Source: Bemisia tabaci (lineage: Eukaryota; Arthropoda; Insecta; Hemiptera; Aleyrodidae). Taken from it: 64,000 nt of DNA. The DNA is taken from NCBI RefSeq assembly GCF_918797505.1, contig NC_092802.1, forward strand, positions 10,621,480 through 10,685,479, in the 5' to 3' direction. The notes beneath the pieces are model-generated. The model made no database searches and was not told where the DNA came from. It saw nothing but the letters and a program-made list of their open reading frames with translations. This document shows positions 32,913-42,025 of the stretch, in pieces; within the stretch, counting starts at the first letter, position 1, and each line of letters opens with the position of its first letter. The position numbers and the translations under genes are program-made.

Positions 32913-35900
32913 ACATGCCGTTCTCATACTGCCGTGCTAAGGAAGAACGCCCCATGAACATTTAAGAGTTGCCAAAACTCCCTTGATAAAGCATGTATTT
33001 TTGACAACACTCATGCATATTTTTCCTTGAACTTTTCAGATCTGTTAGATTAAATTGCTTGAAATATTGTCTGAAAATTTTGTATAACAATTTTCACAAT
33101 GTTCCTAGTAAATTCGGTTTTTATAGGAGAAAACTTGGCAACGACTGAAGGCTCATACAGCGTCCTTCCTTAGCACGGCAGTATAGCGACCCGTGCGCTC
33201 TGCGAAACCTACCCGCCACTGATAGCGATCCTGCCAGAGATCCTCCGGCAAATCGCATCATCTCATTTCCTACATTATTCTACCCATCCACAATTTGGCA
33301 GGACGTCCTCTACGTTTCCTGCCACGGGGAATCCAATCAAGAACCTTCGAGCTGGGGGAATGGAGATGTTGCATGTGTGAGGGATTTGCGATTTGACCAT
33401 TGATTCTTATGTAAAAGTTCGCAAGAAACACGATGGTGCCACTGGTTTTCTCTGAAATCAACTGCCAAGCTCAAAAAAAGCTCTCAACTTGAGGCCAAAA
33501 TGGAGGGGATATCCCGCCCTACCCTGAGAGTCCACCTCTACATCAAAACAAACTCTCCATGCAAAGATAGGGAGCAAATACATTAGCAGGGTTGCCGTGT
33601 TTTCAGTTTTGGAGTCCCCAAATAAAGTGGCAACCCTGTCAATGTATTTGCTCCCTATCTTTGCATGGAGAGTTTGTCTTGATGTAGAGGTGGACACTCA
33701 GGATAGCGTGGGATGTCCCCTCCATTTTGGCCTCAAGTTGAGAGCTTTTTTTGAGCTTGGGAGTTGATTTCAGAGAAAACCAGTGGTACCATCGTGTTTC
33801 TCGCGAACTTTTACATAAGAATCAATGGTCAAATCGCAAATTCCTCACACATGCAACATCTCCATTCTCAATTGTGTATAAAGACATCTACTCACTTGTA
33901 ATCTTTGTAGACCCTCTCCTCCCTGCGTCGGTTCTTGGCGGAGATGAGGGCGGACTCGCGGCCGTGCCGGCTGACGGCGGCGATCTCCTCCAAGTCGAGC
34001 TCCACCTTGGCCTTCTTGAGGAAGCTCTTGAGGGGCAGCGGTCCGGCGGCCTCCTTGAGCGAGGGGATGGAGAGCCGGGCGGGGCTGGACCTGTCGCTCG
34101 GCTCCGAGGAGCCCGTCAGCTGGGCCGAGTCGACGGAGGGGTTCCGCGACCTCCGCGAGCGGTCCTCCTCCTCCGCCTCCTTGATGACGTCATCCAGGGA
34201 GATGGCCCCGTTCTTGCTGTCCGAAGTCGATGACTCCACTTTCGCCTTCAGGTACTGCCGGATTCGGATCGCGTTCAGGACCGGCGACGGACTCAGCTGC
34301 GCTACTCTCGGCCTTTTCGCTTTGCAGGGACCCTGAAATGGAAATATTCCGGAAGAAACATCAGAATCTGGTGTAATGGAGATGTTGCATGTGTGAGGGA
34401 TTTGCGATTTGACCATTGATTCTTATGTAAAAGTTCGCGAGAAACACGATGGTGCCACTGGTTTTCTCTGAAATCATCTCCCAAGCTCAAAAAAAGCTCT
34501 CACAGTGAGGCCAAAATGGAGGGGATATCCCCCCCTACCCTGAGAGTCCACCTATACATCAAAACCAACTCTCCATGCAAAGATAGCGAGCAAATACACT
34601 GACAGGGCTGCCACTTTATTTGGGGACTCCAAGACTGAAAACACGACAACCTTGCTAATGTATTTTCTCCCTATCTTTGCATGGAGAGATTGTTTTGATG
34701 TAGAGGTGGACTCTCGGGGTAGGGTGGGATATCCCCTCCATTTTGGCCTCTTTTTGAGAGCTTTTTTTGAGCTCGGGAGATGATTTCAGAGAAAACCAGT
34801 GGCACCATCGTGTTTCTCGCGAACTTTTACATAAAGATCAATGGTCAAATCGCAAATCCCTCACACATGCAACATCTCCATTGAATCGACGTATGTGAAA
34901 ACGTCCGATGTCCAGGACAGTGTTTCAGAATTTGAATGGACGATTTCATTGTAACTTAACGACACAAGATGGTTTAAGACGTTAGGAACGTAGAACAATT
35001 TTATAAATAATCCCCTGAGTGTAATGTATTAAACGTTTAAAAAAGAGATCGATCCTATTCATCAGTGTCGTGGGACAAAAGAAACCCACCGCAATTATGA
35101 AACCCTGTATTGGACAACGGACGTTTTCGCATACGTCGATTCAATTAAGGCCGTTATAAGGGTAAATAAAATGGACACGGAAACCTTGATTGCTGATTTA
35201 ACAATTAAATTGTTAAAAAAAATATGTCCGACAGCTAACCTAACCACACGGAGAAAAAAAACCTCGTGCGTGGGACCCGAAGTTTAGGTCATGGATCTCT
35301 GAAGTTTTCGGATTGAGCATCTGAACACTTTAGGTCTAGCTCTCAAGTTTTGGATCACACATCTGAAACTTCAGTTCTTACATCTGAAGTTTTTTGGATG
35401 TGAGAACCGAAGTTTTTCGGATGTGAAAACCGAAGTACTTCAGATGTGTGATCCGAACCTTGACAGCTAGACCTAAAGTGTTCAGATGCTTAATCCGAAA
35501 ACTTCAGAGATCCATATGACCTAAACTTCGGGTCCCACGCACGAAGTTTTTTCTCCGTGCACGGTGGTGGTTAAAGTACGTAGCATTTTTTATTTTAAAT
35601 CTACATCGAAACATGTCGGACACTTCTTTTAACTACAAAATTGTTAAATCAGTGATTACATTTTTTCTGTGGTGCATGTGTCAGGAACGTCGATTTAAGT
35701 GCTTTTTCTTGCGTAAAATTTCGCGAGAAACACGATGGTGCCACTGGTTTTCTAAGAAACGGACTCTTACGTTCAAAGGCGCACTAGGATGCGCTATGAC
35801 CCGCACCACATAGTTTATTTGCCTGCCCCCTCAAAGCAATCTCTGTAATTTCTTTTTTAACCGCTGTTTTTTTCCTTGTCTCTCATAGACTAATTGTCAT

Positions 35901-36694
35901 TTAAATAAACAGTTAATATCCAACTTTTCTGCGCATGATACTTTAATACCCGTGACTTTTTTTATATAAATATCGCTGAAAACTTTACAGAATGTTGCTC
36001 GACAATATTTCAGTGGGGTGGTAAAATCACGTTGACACGAAATTTATGTCAGAAATACAGACACTCTTCCTCTTTATGGATCGAATTCGATACATCAAAC
36101 AGGTGAGATTGTATCGATATCGATTGGTTCAACATGTAAACATAGCCTCAAAAGTCAATTGAGCAATTTGAGGGAACGGGGATTTTTGATACTTGTAAGC
36201 ACAAAATGGCAATGATGAGTGAAATTGTTAGGAATTTTCTCATTTTCAGTTTTTCCAACTGAAACTCTAAAATTTTTGTTTGAGGTTATGTTCTATTGTT
36301 TTGAATCAAACTATACATCGAACCATTATCGAATGTTCGATCTATTGACCGAAGAAAATAAATGCTTGGCAAATAATAAGAAACATTTTTTTTTTTTGCG
36401 TACCTTGGACTCCTCATCTTCAAAGCTATAAATTTGCTCTAGATTCTCCGAACTCTCCCCTGCACTAAAGTTCGGAAGCTGGCTGACCTCCCTGACCAGC
36501 CCGTAGACCATGGGGTCACTCATGGACCGCGGCGGGAGTTTGAAGAGCGCGGGGGGAGGCAGTTCCTCCTCCGTTGAGTCACCGGTGACGTCATCGATGA
36601 TCTCTGTGATGATAGCCGGGACGCTGTGACGATCGCGGAACTTCCGCGCTGCCTCGGTCAACTCCTCATCCTCGTCCATATTCAACCTCGGATT
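19160..36694 (-). CDS. Gene B: multi-exon protein of unknown family
   Basis: Minus-strand exons, in transcript order, are 36694-36404, 34332-33896, 24144-23947, 22997-22811, 19810-19644 and possibly 19352-19160 (TGA). All junctions are AG/GT and all phases (0,2,2,0,2) agree. The first exon encodes an acidic N-terminus (MDEDEEL), a hydrophobic/acidic stretch and a Pro-rich motif. Exon 2 opens with a basic cluster (CKAKRPRV) and is rich in Ser, Arg and Glu; exon 3 has another basic cluster (PRKRETKKPKVKSK). Exons 4-5 look globular and helical. No signal peptide or membrane segment is seen. The two basic clusters suggest nuclear location (inference). I recognise no domain. The start may be the ATG at 36679-36677 or an upstream exon: a stop is in frame just before the acceptor, so the exon is spliced or 5' UTR-bearing. 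The 3' end is uncertain. Confidence 0.65.
19644..19810 (-). CDS. Gene B exon 5
   Basis: The acceptor gatttttcttag precedes 19810; the donor GTAAGT starts at 19643. The exon is 167 nt, phase 0 in (reads MVPKQLRKKFSQLLKKITEE...) and phase 2 out. The predicted segment is basic and helical. Because it begins with ATG just after an acceptor it could also be an alternative first coding exon. Confidence 0.6.
19972..20243. mobile_element. Element with aatggggctgttgca ends
   Basis: Left aatggggctgttgcatgtg and right atgtgcaacagccccatt are inverses; the interior is not palindromic. The ends resemble those of the 38695-39315 foldback. Lies in a gene B intron. Confidence 0.55.
20361..20700. repeat. Dispersed repeat rich in gcaat/attgc palindromes, copy 1
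   Basis: Starts cccaggtagcagtaatcacg and runs through many ttgcgat / atcgcaa motifs and gaggatgatcgcgtagat. A homologous copy lies at 55713-56160. Confidence 0.6.
20992..21089. repeat. Long hairpin, copy 2
   Basis: Arms gaaacgcgcactaacgcc and its inverse, with apical stem aggggatacttcaagc / gcgtgaagtagcccct. Confidence 0.85.
21189..21231. repeat. Poly-T run
   Basis: Uninterrupted run of more than 40 T. Its length may be affected by sequencing. Confidence 0.9.
21580..21605. repeat. (ttcgt)n microsatellite
   Basis: Four to five perfect units of a cgttt pentamer. Confidence 0.8.
21796..21932. mobile_element. hAT-type MITE (family 1), shortened
   Basis: Starts cagtggcaaagcgtaataat and ends gcaaaggacccacgccactg. 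The centre is shorter than in other copies; no clear duplication remains. Confidence 0.65.
21986..22238. mobile_element. MITE family 2 copy, eroded
   Basis: gccaccgaaggaagaacgcc at left and atacggcg...cgcggcag at right. Confidence 0.6.
22811..22997 (-). CDS. Gene B exon 4
   Basis: The acceptor gcggtttcaag precedes 22997; the donor GTGAGT starts at 22810. The exon is 187 nt and completes the split Leu codon, then gives 62 open codons of mixed acidic and hydrophobic composition (KESIYRTQQSFQTIEDFAY...), ending in phase 0. Confidence 0.65.
23005..23940. other. Gene B intron between exons 3 and 4
   Basis: AT-rich sequence with no recognised repeat or gene. Short open frames here lack support. 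Confidence 0.35.
23947..24144 (-). CDS. Gene B exon 3
   Basis: The acceptor gagtttttcag precedes 24144; the strong donor GTGAGT starts at 23946. The exon is 198 nt. It completes a Lys codon with exon 2, then encodes RSSCGSKTEAREEREIQKLL and a Lys/Pro-rich basic stretch, ending DEFKVRLVYDF plus CT of a split Leu codon. Confidence 0.65.
24731..24873. mobile_element. hAT-type MITE (family 1) with perfect 8 bp duplication
   Basis: cagtggcatggcgtgctttg and its inverse, flanked by agtacgac on both sides. The central part has lost about 20 bp relative to the copy at 12697. Confidence 0.9.
25085..25343. mobile_element. MITE family 2 copy
   Basis: ctgccatgctaagggaaaat at left, inverse ending cttagcatggcag at right. 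Confidence 0.7.
25344..26850. other. AT-rich part of the large gene B intron
   Basis: A further half MITE family 2 end is visible near 25543-25602 (catatggcg...ggcacggca). Otherwise no gene or repeat can be named. Confidence 0.35.
26851..27366. repeat. Three tandem units of about 175-180 bp
   Basis: gcaattttt.tcggattttcatcactc recurs at about 26898, 27078 and 27252, and ggcagatttgaaatctacga follows in each. Units end with atgatgcgtttta. Confidence 0.85.
28345..28823. mobile_element. Hairpin-bearing element, copy 3
   Basis: Matches 11735-12205 along its length: gatttattttgcgaggaaag, the hairpin, gtcagcgtt and aatgatttccaaagcac. Confidence 0.65.
28503..28586. repeat. Long hairpin, copy 3
   Basis: Arms gcattggcgcctacaaacc and inverse, with apical stem agtggatacttcaagc / gcgtgaagtatccact. 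Confidence 0.85.
29365..30423 (-). pseudogene. LINE reverse transcriptase, catalytic and C-terminal part
   Basis: Starts DIEKAYDSI (block A), then GLKQGCCLSPTLF (block B) and FADDQVVIS (catalytic FADD box), and ends with the basic GRRRRGRPAKRW tail. 352 open codons, so this section decayed little. Confidence 0.9.
30413..30859 (-). pseudogene. LINE reverse transcriptase, N-terminal part
   Basis: Contains NGRAPGPGNIPAELIK, GNYRGLAV and EEQAGFRAGRSTADHLF, the early reverse transcriptase blocks. A one-base frameshift near 30423 separates it from the catalytic part. Confidence 0.85.
31098..31532 (-). pseudogene. LINE linker region (fragment)
   Basis: Encodes the region between endonuclease and reverse transcriptase, with KPYWWDKEVEEVIEEKRRKY, typical of RTE-like elements. 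Frames before and after are broken. Confidence 0.65.
31731..32252 (-). pseudogene. LINE endonuclease domain (fragment)
   Basis: Shows the AP-endonuclease signature motifs: GTWNVQGISNK near the start, LTETKKKG, GVAILIRK and GDLNGRTGRR. The frame is lost after this domain and continues in another frame at 31798-31526 (NELKILNGFYQHRDIHKY). It would nick target DNA during retrotransposition; here it is a broken remnant. Confidence 0.8.
32704..32915. repeat. (act)n microsatellite
   Basis: About 210 bp of imperfect ACT repeats; near-perfect from about 32847 to 32912. Confidence 0.95.
32929..33181. mobile_element. MITE family 2 copy with TA duplication
   Basis: ctgccgtgctaaggaagaac and inverse, with TA at 32927-32928 and 33182-33183. 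Confidence 0.85.
33184..33357 (-). pseudogene. 3' fragment of a second RTE-like LINE
   Basis: The minus strand encodes SSKVLDWIPRGRKRRGRPAKLW, related to the C-terminal tail of the LINE at 29.4 kb (KKVLEWVPPGRRRRGRPAKRW), then diverges. It is wedged between two MITEs. Confidence 0.75.
33359..33865. mobile_element. Foldback family 3 copy, 30 bp from gene B exon 2 donor
   Basis: aatggagatgttgcatgtg at left, inverse ending acatctccatt at right. The two arms pair over about 230 bp. Confidence 0.9.
33896..34332 (-). CDS. Gene B exon 2, bracketed by foldback elements
   Basis: The acceptor atttccatttcag precedes 34332; the donor GTGAGT starts at 33895. The exon is 437 nt, 145 codons plus 2 nt. It encodes basic then Ser/Glu/Arg-rich sequence ending NRRREERVYKDY. 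It is GC-rich and free of stops. Foldback copies at 33359-33865 and 34375-34882 lie 30 and 42 bp away in the introns. Confidence 0.75.
34375..34882. mobile_element. Foldback family 3 copy, 42 bp from gene B exon 2 acceptor
   Basis: Same ends as the copy at 33359 and closely similar arms. Confidence 0.9.
35175..35673. mobile_element. MITE family 7 copy with a nested family 6 foldback
   Basis: Outer parts ttgctgatttaacaattaaa and the inverse (tgttaaatcagtgattac) match copies at 49478 and 54988. A 314 bp foldback is inserted in the middle. Confidence 0.6.
35247..35560. mobile_element. Foldback family 6 (cacggagaaaaaa ends)
   Basis: cacggagaaaaaaaacctcg and inverse gaagttttttctccgtg. Almost the whole 314 bp folds on itself (gacccgaagtttaggtcat with its inverse). 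Confidence 0.8.
35726..35762. repeat. Fragment of foldback family 3
   Basis: gcgagaaacacgatggtgcc and actggttttct match inner arm sequence. Confidence 0.6.
36086..36345. repeat. Dispersed repeat, uninterrupted copy
   Basis: cgatacatcaaacaggtgag through gttctattgttttgaatca. It equals the sequence interrupted at 9163-9665 and resembles 40300-40560. Confidence 0.6.
36404..36694 (-). CDS. Gene B exon 1 (first recognised)
   Basis: The acceptor gcattttag precedes 36694 on the minus strand; the donor GTACGC starts at 36403. The exon is 291 nt, 97 open codons, phase 0 out. It has an ATG six codons in, followed by Asp/Glu-rich sequence, and is GC-rich relative to its flanks. Confidence 0.7.
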
Positions 36695-37317
36695 CTAAAA
36701 TGCGGCTACTTTATTATTGCTAATCAGCTTTTTTTGAGGAAATATCACGGACCTTAAAAGAAAATTGGAGAGCATGAAAGTGAGTTTTCAGCCTCCAATG
36801 TTACAAAATTTTCCCGAGCACGATAAATCAAATGAGCGTCAAAGCTCTAATATGGTTTGTGAGGCCGTGGAGTTTTGGTGAAAGGGGTAAAAATTACATA
36901 TTATCTGGGTAACCAAGAGAAAAACGCCCACTTCAAAACTAAAATAAACAGAGAGGAAAATCAAGCGATACATTGCATTATTCCGAAATGTGGTTGTTAC
37001 TAAAACAGTCGATGGAATCTCGCGACTCCTTGACGACGGCTATAAACAGAGCGCATTGCGCCTCATGAAAAAGTTTAAAAGTTGACGCGGCTACGCAAGA
37101 TGTGCCGCCTCCTAAGCGAATGTTACAAACATTCGGAGATATTTAAATAAAATAAGAAAGAACTATATTCGTTTTCACTTGAGCTCTAGCACGTATGCAT
37201 TATAATGGATCTCAGGGTTCGTGTCAAAATGGGTAAATACATTAAAAAAATTCAGTTCCTTTTGATGTTAATACGTTCATTTCTTGATTGTACTTAACTG
37301 ACCTGAGTTCGTGAGAC

Positions 37318-37418
37318 GATTATTAGGGTGTTCGTTGCGAACACCCTGTTAATCGATCCTTTTCCATAGGTACAAATAGCAGATCAATCGATACATCGCA
37401 ATTCACGCCACGCCACTG
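37318..37418. mobile_element. Half hAT-type MITE (family 1)
   Basis: Only the right half remains: gggtgttcgttgcgaacacc through cgccacgccactg. Confidence 0.7.
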
Positions 37419-37489
37419 AGTCATAGTCCATTCCAATGAGAAGTTTCTCGCTCAAATATTCAATTTTTCGAAGAGAGAAGTTGAACATT

Positions 37490-37748
37490 TCTTCACCTTC
37501 CGGCCGAAGTATCACAAGCACCATGCGATGTTTCAAAATTTCCGCCATTTTATTTTTTTACAGAGAAATTGTTGGTTGAACCTGTTTGAAAATTTTACTG
37601 AATTTTACCGGCAGCATGAAGAAAATTCAATGAAATTTCGGACAGCTTCGTTGAAAAATTTTTCTGTAAAAAACTAAAATGGCGCGGCGGTAGAAATTTT
37701 GAAACGTCGCATGGTGCTTGTTATACTTTGGCCGGAAGGTGACGATTT
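37490..37748. mobile_element. Foldback around ccttccggccgaagtat
   Basis: Left caccttccggccgaagtatc, caccatgcgatgtttcaaa and right inverses (tttgaaacgtcgcatggtg, ttggccggaaggtg). About 258 bp. Confidence 0.7.
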
Positions 37749-38091
37749 ATCGCTACATAGATCTTCGAAAAATTCGAGTAAAATCGCCGCGCTGCTACCG
37801 AAATGACAAAGCCGTTTACTTTTGAGTCAGTTGATCTGATGTAAACACATAATTCGTAAAGTCCCAGCGACGTCGAGGGTTGTTATTCAGGGTTGGCCCT
37901 TGGATTGTGCTGCCACGAGGGTTGAGCGGATTTTATTCGAACTGTAAAGCTTGAAGCATGTCCCGATAGAGTTCGTGCAGATGAAGTATTCGTTGTGACT
38001 TCACAAGTGAAGACGAAGGGACGAATGTGATAGATGAATAAAATTCGGAGCTTCAAGATCTCAATTGCCAAAGTTAAAAGTGACCTCTCTA

Positions 38092-38172
38092 CTGCCGTGC
38101 TAGGGAAGAACGCCGTATGAACCTTCAAGCGTTGCCAAATTTCCTTTGATGAAACACGAATTCACCCTTAAA
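38092..38172. mobile_element. Left end of MITE family 2
   Basis: ctgccgtgctagggaagaac through tttgatgaaacacgaattc. The right end is absent. Confidence 0.6.
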
Positions 38173-38694
38173 GTGAAAATCCGAGTTTGCTAAAATAGAG
38201 TGGGAGAGCAAGATTAGTAAACTGTAATATTCCTCTTATTCATTCATGCATTTGATCTGAGGGATCTTTTGATAATTGTTAATAAAGAAACAAGAACGAA
38301 AAGATGGCGTTTTTACGATTTATTTAAATTTAAAAAAATTGCCATGAAAAAGATTGCAAATTTATACCTGAATTTTTAAAAGGAACGAAATTTCAACGCG
38401 AGTAAAATTGAATGGATAATTTAATGTGAAATGATTCAAAAGGAAAATTAGATTTGAGACGGTTCACTCAAACGTCCAAAGGTCCATAAAGGTCCAAGAA
38501 TCCAAAATCCGAAATCCAAAACGAGCGTAGGGAGCGGTGGCGAAGCCAAGAGACCAGTGAAGCAAGTGAGCAGTGAGCTCTGGCCGAGGCGAGGCTCCCG
38601 GCCAGATTAAAAAAAAAAAAAAAAATCGAACGGAGAAAAGAAAAAGGGAGTAAGCATTGAAGTCTTATCAGACAATAAAATGAAAATGGATTGT
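38173..38694. other. No gene seen
   Basis: AT-rich with an A run near 38610-38625 and a GC-rich patch (ggccgaggcgaggctcccgg) before it. Confidence 0.3.
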
Positions 38695-39315
38695 TAATGG
38701 GCCTGTTGCAAACTTTTGCTAGAGCAGAATGAAGAGTTGTTTCCTATAGATAATGCCTCAAAAATCACGATGAGCGCATCGGCAAAGTCTGAAATGCATT
38801 CATAAATTCACAATCTGCGTAAGAAATTTGCGTCATTTTGAGCTTCCCGCTTCAAAAACGATACTACTGCACAGGTGAACATTTTGTTAGAGGAGTCGCT
38901 CCATCGTCGGCAATATTCATCATGGCCGACGCTTGCGCAGTTCCTCGCGTAATTCGAGGAGAGTTCAAGGTCAATTAAGGCGGGCGAGGAAAATATGAAC
39001 GTAAACACGCCGATTGTTATATGGTTTAATCCTGTTCAGGTGTTATCTCGTCCCATCACACGTGTTTTGGCGGATTGGCGTCGGCCATGATGATTATTGC
39101 CGACGATGGAACGACTCCTCTTACAAAATGTTCACCTGTACCGTAGTATCGTTTTCGAAGCGGGAAGCTCAAAAAACCGCAAATTTCTTACGCAGATTGT
39201 GAAGTTATGAGTGCATTTCAGACTTTGCCGATGCGCTCATCGTGATTTTTGAGGCATTATCTGCAGGAAACAACTCTTAGTTTTGCTCTAGCAAAAGTTT
39301 GCAACAGGCCCATTA
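38695..39315. mobile_element. 0.6 kb foldback element
   Basis: taatgggcctgttgcaaac at left, inverse gtttgcaacaggcccatta at right. Arms of more than 250 bp pair, with a short unpaired centre near 38945-39060. A decayed relative lies at 48966-49470. Confidence 0.85.
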
Positions 39316-39539
39316 TGAAAAGAGATTACGTTTCTGATCTGTCTATCTCACTATATATGTCGCAGGCAAGTAGTAAAATCAGGTGTTTTGTCAAATGCCT
39401 ATAAGCAAATCGTCAAAAATTTTAACTTAGATTGAAATTCGGATTCTTCTCCTAATTTCAGACAAAATAATTCATTGCTCCTGTAAGAAAAAATTCTCAG
39501 TAAAAATTTGCACACACAATAGTATTTTAAACAATTTTT

Positions 39540-40634
39540 CAGGGCCGGATTAAGGGGGTGGCCACATGGGCCGCGGCCCATGGTCGCAAAATGTAGGGGG
39601 CGGCAAATTTTGCAAACCTTTTGATTGTAGGTATCAAAAAAAGAGAGAAAAGAATCGGATTCAGAAAATAAATTACAAATGAGAAAAAACGACAAAATCT
39701 CTCATTTCCTCAGAGTAAAAGTATAGTGATTTCTAATTTTGTCGTCTCTCGGTGATACATGAGACAACACCTTCAATTAGTCGAGTTAAGAGAGAAACCA
39801 AACACGCAATTTGACCTGGAACGGAGCGAGCGGCGCGGCGGTCAGCATGAAACGCATAGCGCCTGCAAGACTGCATGAATACTTCACGCATTGCGTCAAA
39901 CACACTGCGGTCAGCAGCAGTCGGCTGGAAAAGCATAGCGCCTGCAAGACTGCATGCATACTTCACGCATTGCGCCAAACAGTGTGGTCAGCAGCGGTCG
40001 GCGTGGAACGCATAGCGCCTACAAGACTGCATGAATACTTTAGGTATTGCGCCAATACAGTGCGGTCGGCGCGGCGGTGAAAGTTAAAATTTTTAACCAC
40101 ATTTATGTTCGGTCTTTCATATTTTTTCCGTTCGTTTTTTTATAAATGGAAGGCCTTGTCCAAACAGGGATGGGTTCACGGAACTGAACTTCTGTTAGTG
40201 TTGACAGGGCTTTCACAAAAAATGTACCCAACACGAGGAAACGCGTCTCATGCACCCCTTCCCTACCGGCACGTTCACTTGATGGTTTTTATAGATCGTA
40301 ATCGACGATCACAAGGGTGAGATTATATTGATATCGATTGGTTCAATATGGAACCACAGCCTCAAAAGTCAATTTAGAAGTCTGAGGTAACGGGTCTTAT
40401 GTGATTAAATTTTTACTCTCTGGCAATGAAAAGTGAAATTCTTAGGAATTTTCTCATTTTCAGATTTTCCAAATTTAATCTTAAATTTTTGTTTGAGGTT
40501 ATGTTCTATTGTTTTGAACCAAACGATACATCGAACCACTGTCGAATATGATCTATTGATGTTTCAAAACAAATGAGAAGGGGGCGGAAAAATACGGGCG
40601 GCCCATGGGCGGCAAGTAGGTAAATCCGGCCCTG
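39540..40634. mobile_element. Nonautonomous hAT element, 1095 bp, 8 bp target duplication
   Basis: cagggccggattaag at left and the inverse aatccggccctg at right, flanked by caattttt on both sides. Subterminal gggcggcc / ggcccatggg motifs pair. Contains no transposase, but three GC-rich tandem units and a copy of the 36086 repeat. Confidence 0.9.
39820..40080. repeat. Three tandem GC-rich units inside the hAT element
   Basis: cgcatagcgcctgcaagact, gcatgaatacttcacgcatt and gcggtcagcagc recur three times at about 85-90 bp spacing. The unit resembles the apical half of the hairpin family. Confidence 0.8.
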
Positions 40635-40984
40635 CAATTTTTAGCTCCTGAAAAGAAACTGATCTTGACATTTTCAGCATGTCGTAAAATACAGAACTTT
40701 TGGAATTTCAACATTTAAAAAAATGAGAAGCAATTGAAGAGGAAGGGACGAAAAGAGTTCGTAGGTTTGATGAGTTACTTTCCCAAAAATAGTGAAAAAT
40801 CGTGAGCTCTTCGCCATAAATTCACAAAATTTTGTAGACCGTCAAAATTTGACTATCCGCCTAGGCATTGGACAAAATGCCTGATTTCACTATTTGCCTG
40901 CGACATATACATAGTTTTGTTTATCAATTTTCAATACTCAGCCCGCAGTGTACTCTCATCGAAGCTCATATCAAGGAATATTCT

Positions 40985-41235
40985 TCCGTGCTAAGGAAGA
41001 ACGCCGTATGAACATTCGAGAGTTGCCAGATTTCCTTTGTTGTAGCACGTATTTTTGAAGCAATTTAAGCAGATTTTTCCTTGAAATTTTCAGATATTTT
41101 AGATTAAATTGCCTAAAAAATTGTCTGAAAATTTTGGGGAAAAAGATTTACAATTTTCCCAGTAAATTGTGTTTTTGGCTAAGGAAATTTGGCAACGTCT
41201 GAAGGCTCATACGGCGTTCTTCCTTAGCACGGCAG
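40985..41235. mobile_element. MITE family 2 copy
   Basis: ccgtgctaaggaagaacgcc and inverse ending gcacggcag, followed by TA. Confidence 0.8.
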
Positions 41236-41980
41236 TATTGAAAGGCAGCCGGAGCCAAGATTCAAAGATCAGGCAGCAGCACCCCCACCGACCGAAGAAA
41301 CCATAGCGGGGCTGGGAAGAGCAAACAAGGGGGGCGGCCCGGCCATCAATTTACAGGCGATAAAAATGTGATTAGCCCTCAAAAGGCGGGCCCGCCGCGG
41401 CAAAGGGCCCCGGCGACGGATACAGAGCCGCGGTTGTGTGTTTTGGAAACATTACAAGACACCGCCGTAGAGTGGTTGTTTGGAGCGTGGCTTAGCCGGC
41501 CATTGTGTCGCCGAGGGGGCCCACAAAGGGGCCCTTTTTTGAAGACGCCGCGTGGGGAACGCTACTACTTAACGCGGCCTCGGATCGTTGCAGATTAACG
41601 CATCGGCCTCTTTAATCGTCCCCGACTTGGGATGGGGAGGATGGGTCGGCTCGATACTTCGCGGGCAGAGGATTTAACGTGGGTTTGGTGTACGGGCGCC
41701 GGGATGAGGAGCGGACCTGTTGCGATCCGCTGCGGTGCGGTAATCTGGCCTTTATACGGCCGTGGCTAAAGATGTTTCTTTTGACTAAAATGTTATCCTC
41801 GCAGCGTCACTTGGTTTTTTTCTCGGGCCGAGGATAAGTCCCTGTAGTCACTTTAATTGCATCTTTTCGGAGGGACGGCATTGCCACACTGTTGGAAATT
41901 TTGGCGTGAAATTTGGAGTGCATTCCACTCCGTGGCCGCCCCCTAAGTTTTTCCTCCCTTTATTATGATTTGATTACAGA
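41236..41980. other. GC-rich low-repeat island
   Basis: High CpG content, no palindromic MITE and no convincing exon. The open frame at 41368-41598 lacks splice context. Candidate regulatory region or 5' exon/UTR of a distant gene (inference). Confidence 0.35.
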
Positions 41981-42025
41981 GGAGTTACAGTTTATAATTA
42001 TTGATAAAAATAAGAGAGATATATA

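Noticed and set aside
32711..32965. Thr-rich and Val-rich open frames
   Set aside because: Translation of the (act)n microsatellite on each strand.
33751..34336. Plus-strand open frames of 133-160 codons
   Set aside because: Antisense of gene B exon 2; the minus strand has both splice sites and phase.
41368..41598. 76-codon GC-rich frame
   Set aside because: Long frames are expected in GC-rich DNA; no clear start, splice sites or domain. Kept only as a GC island.
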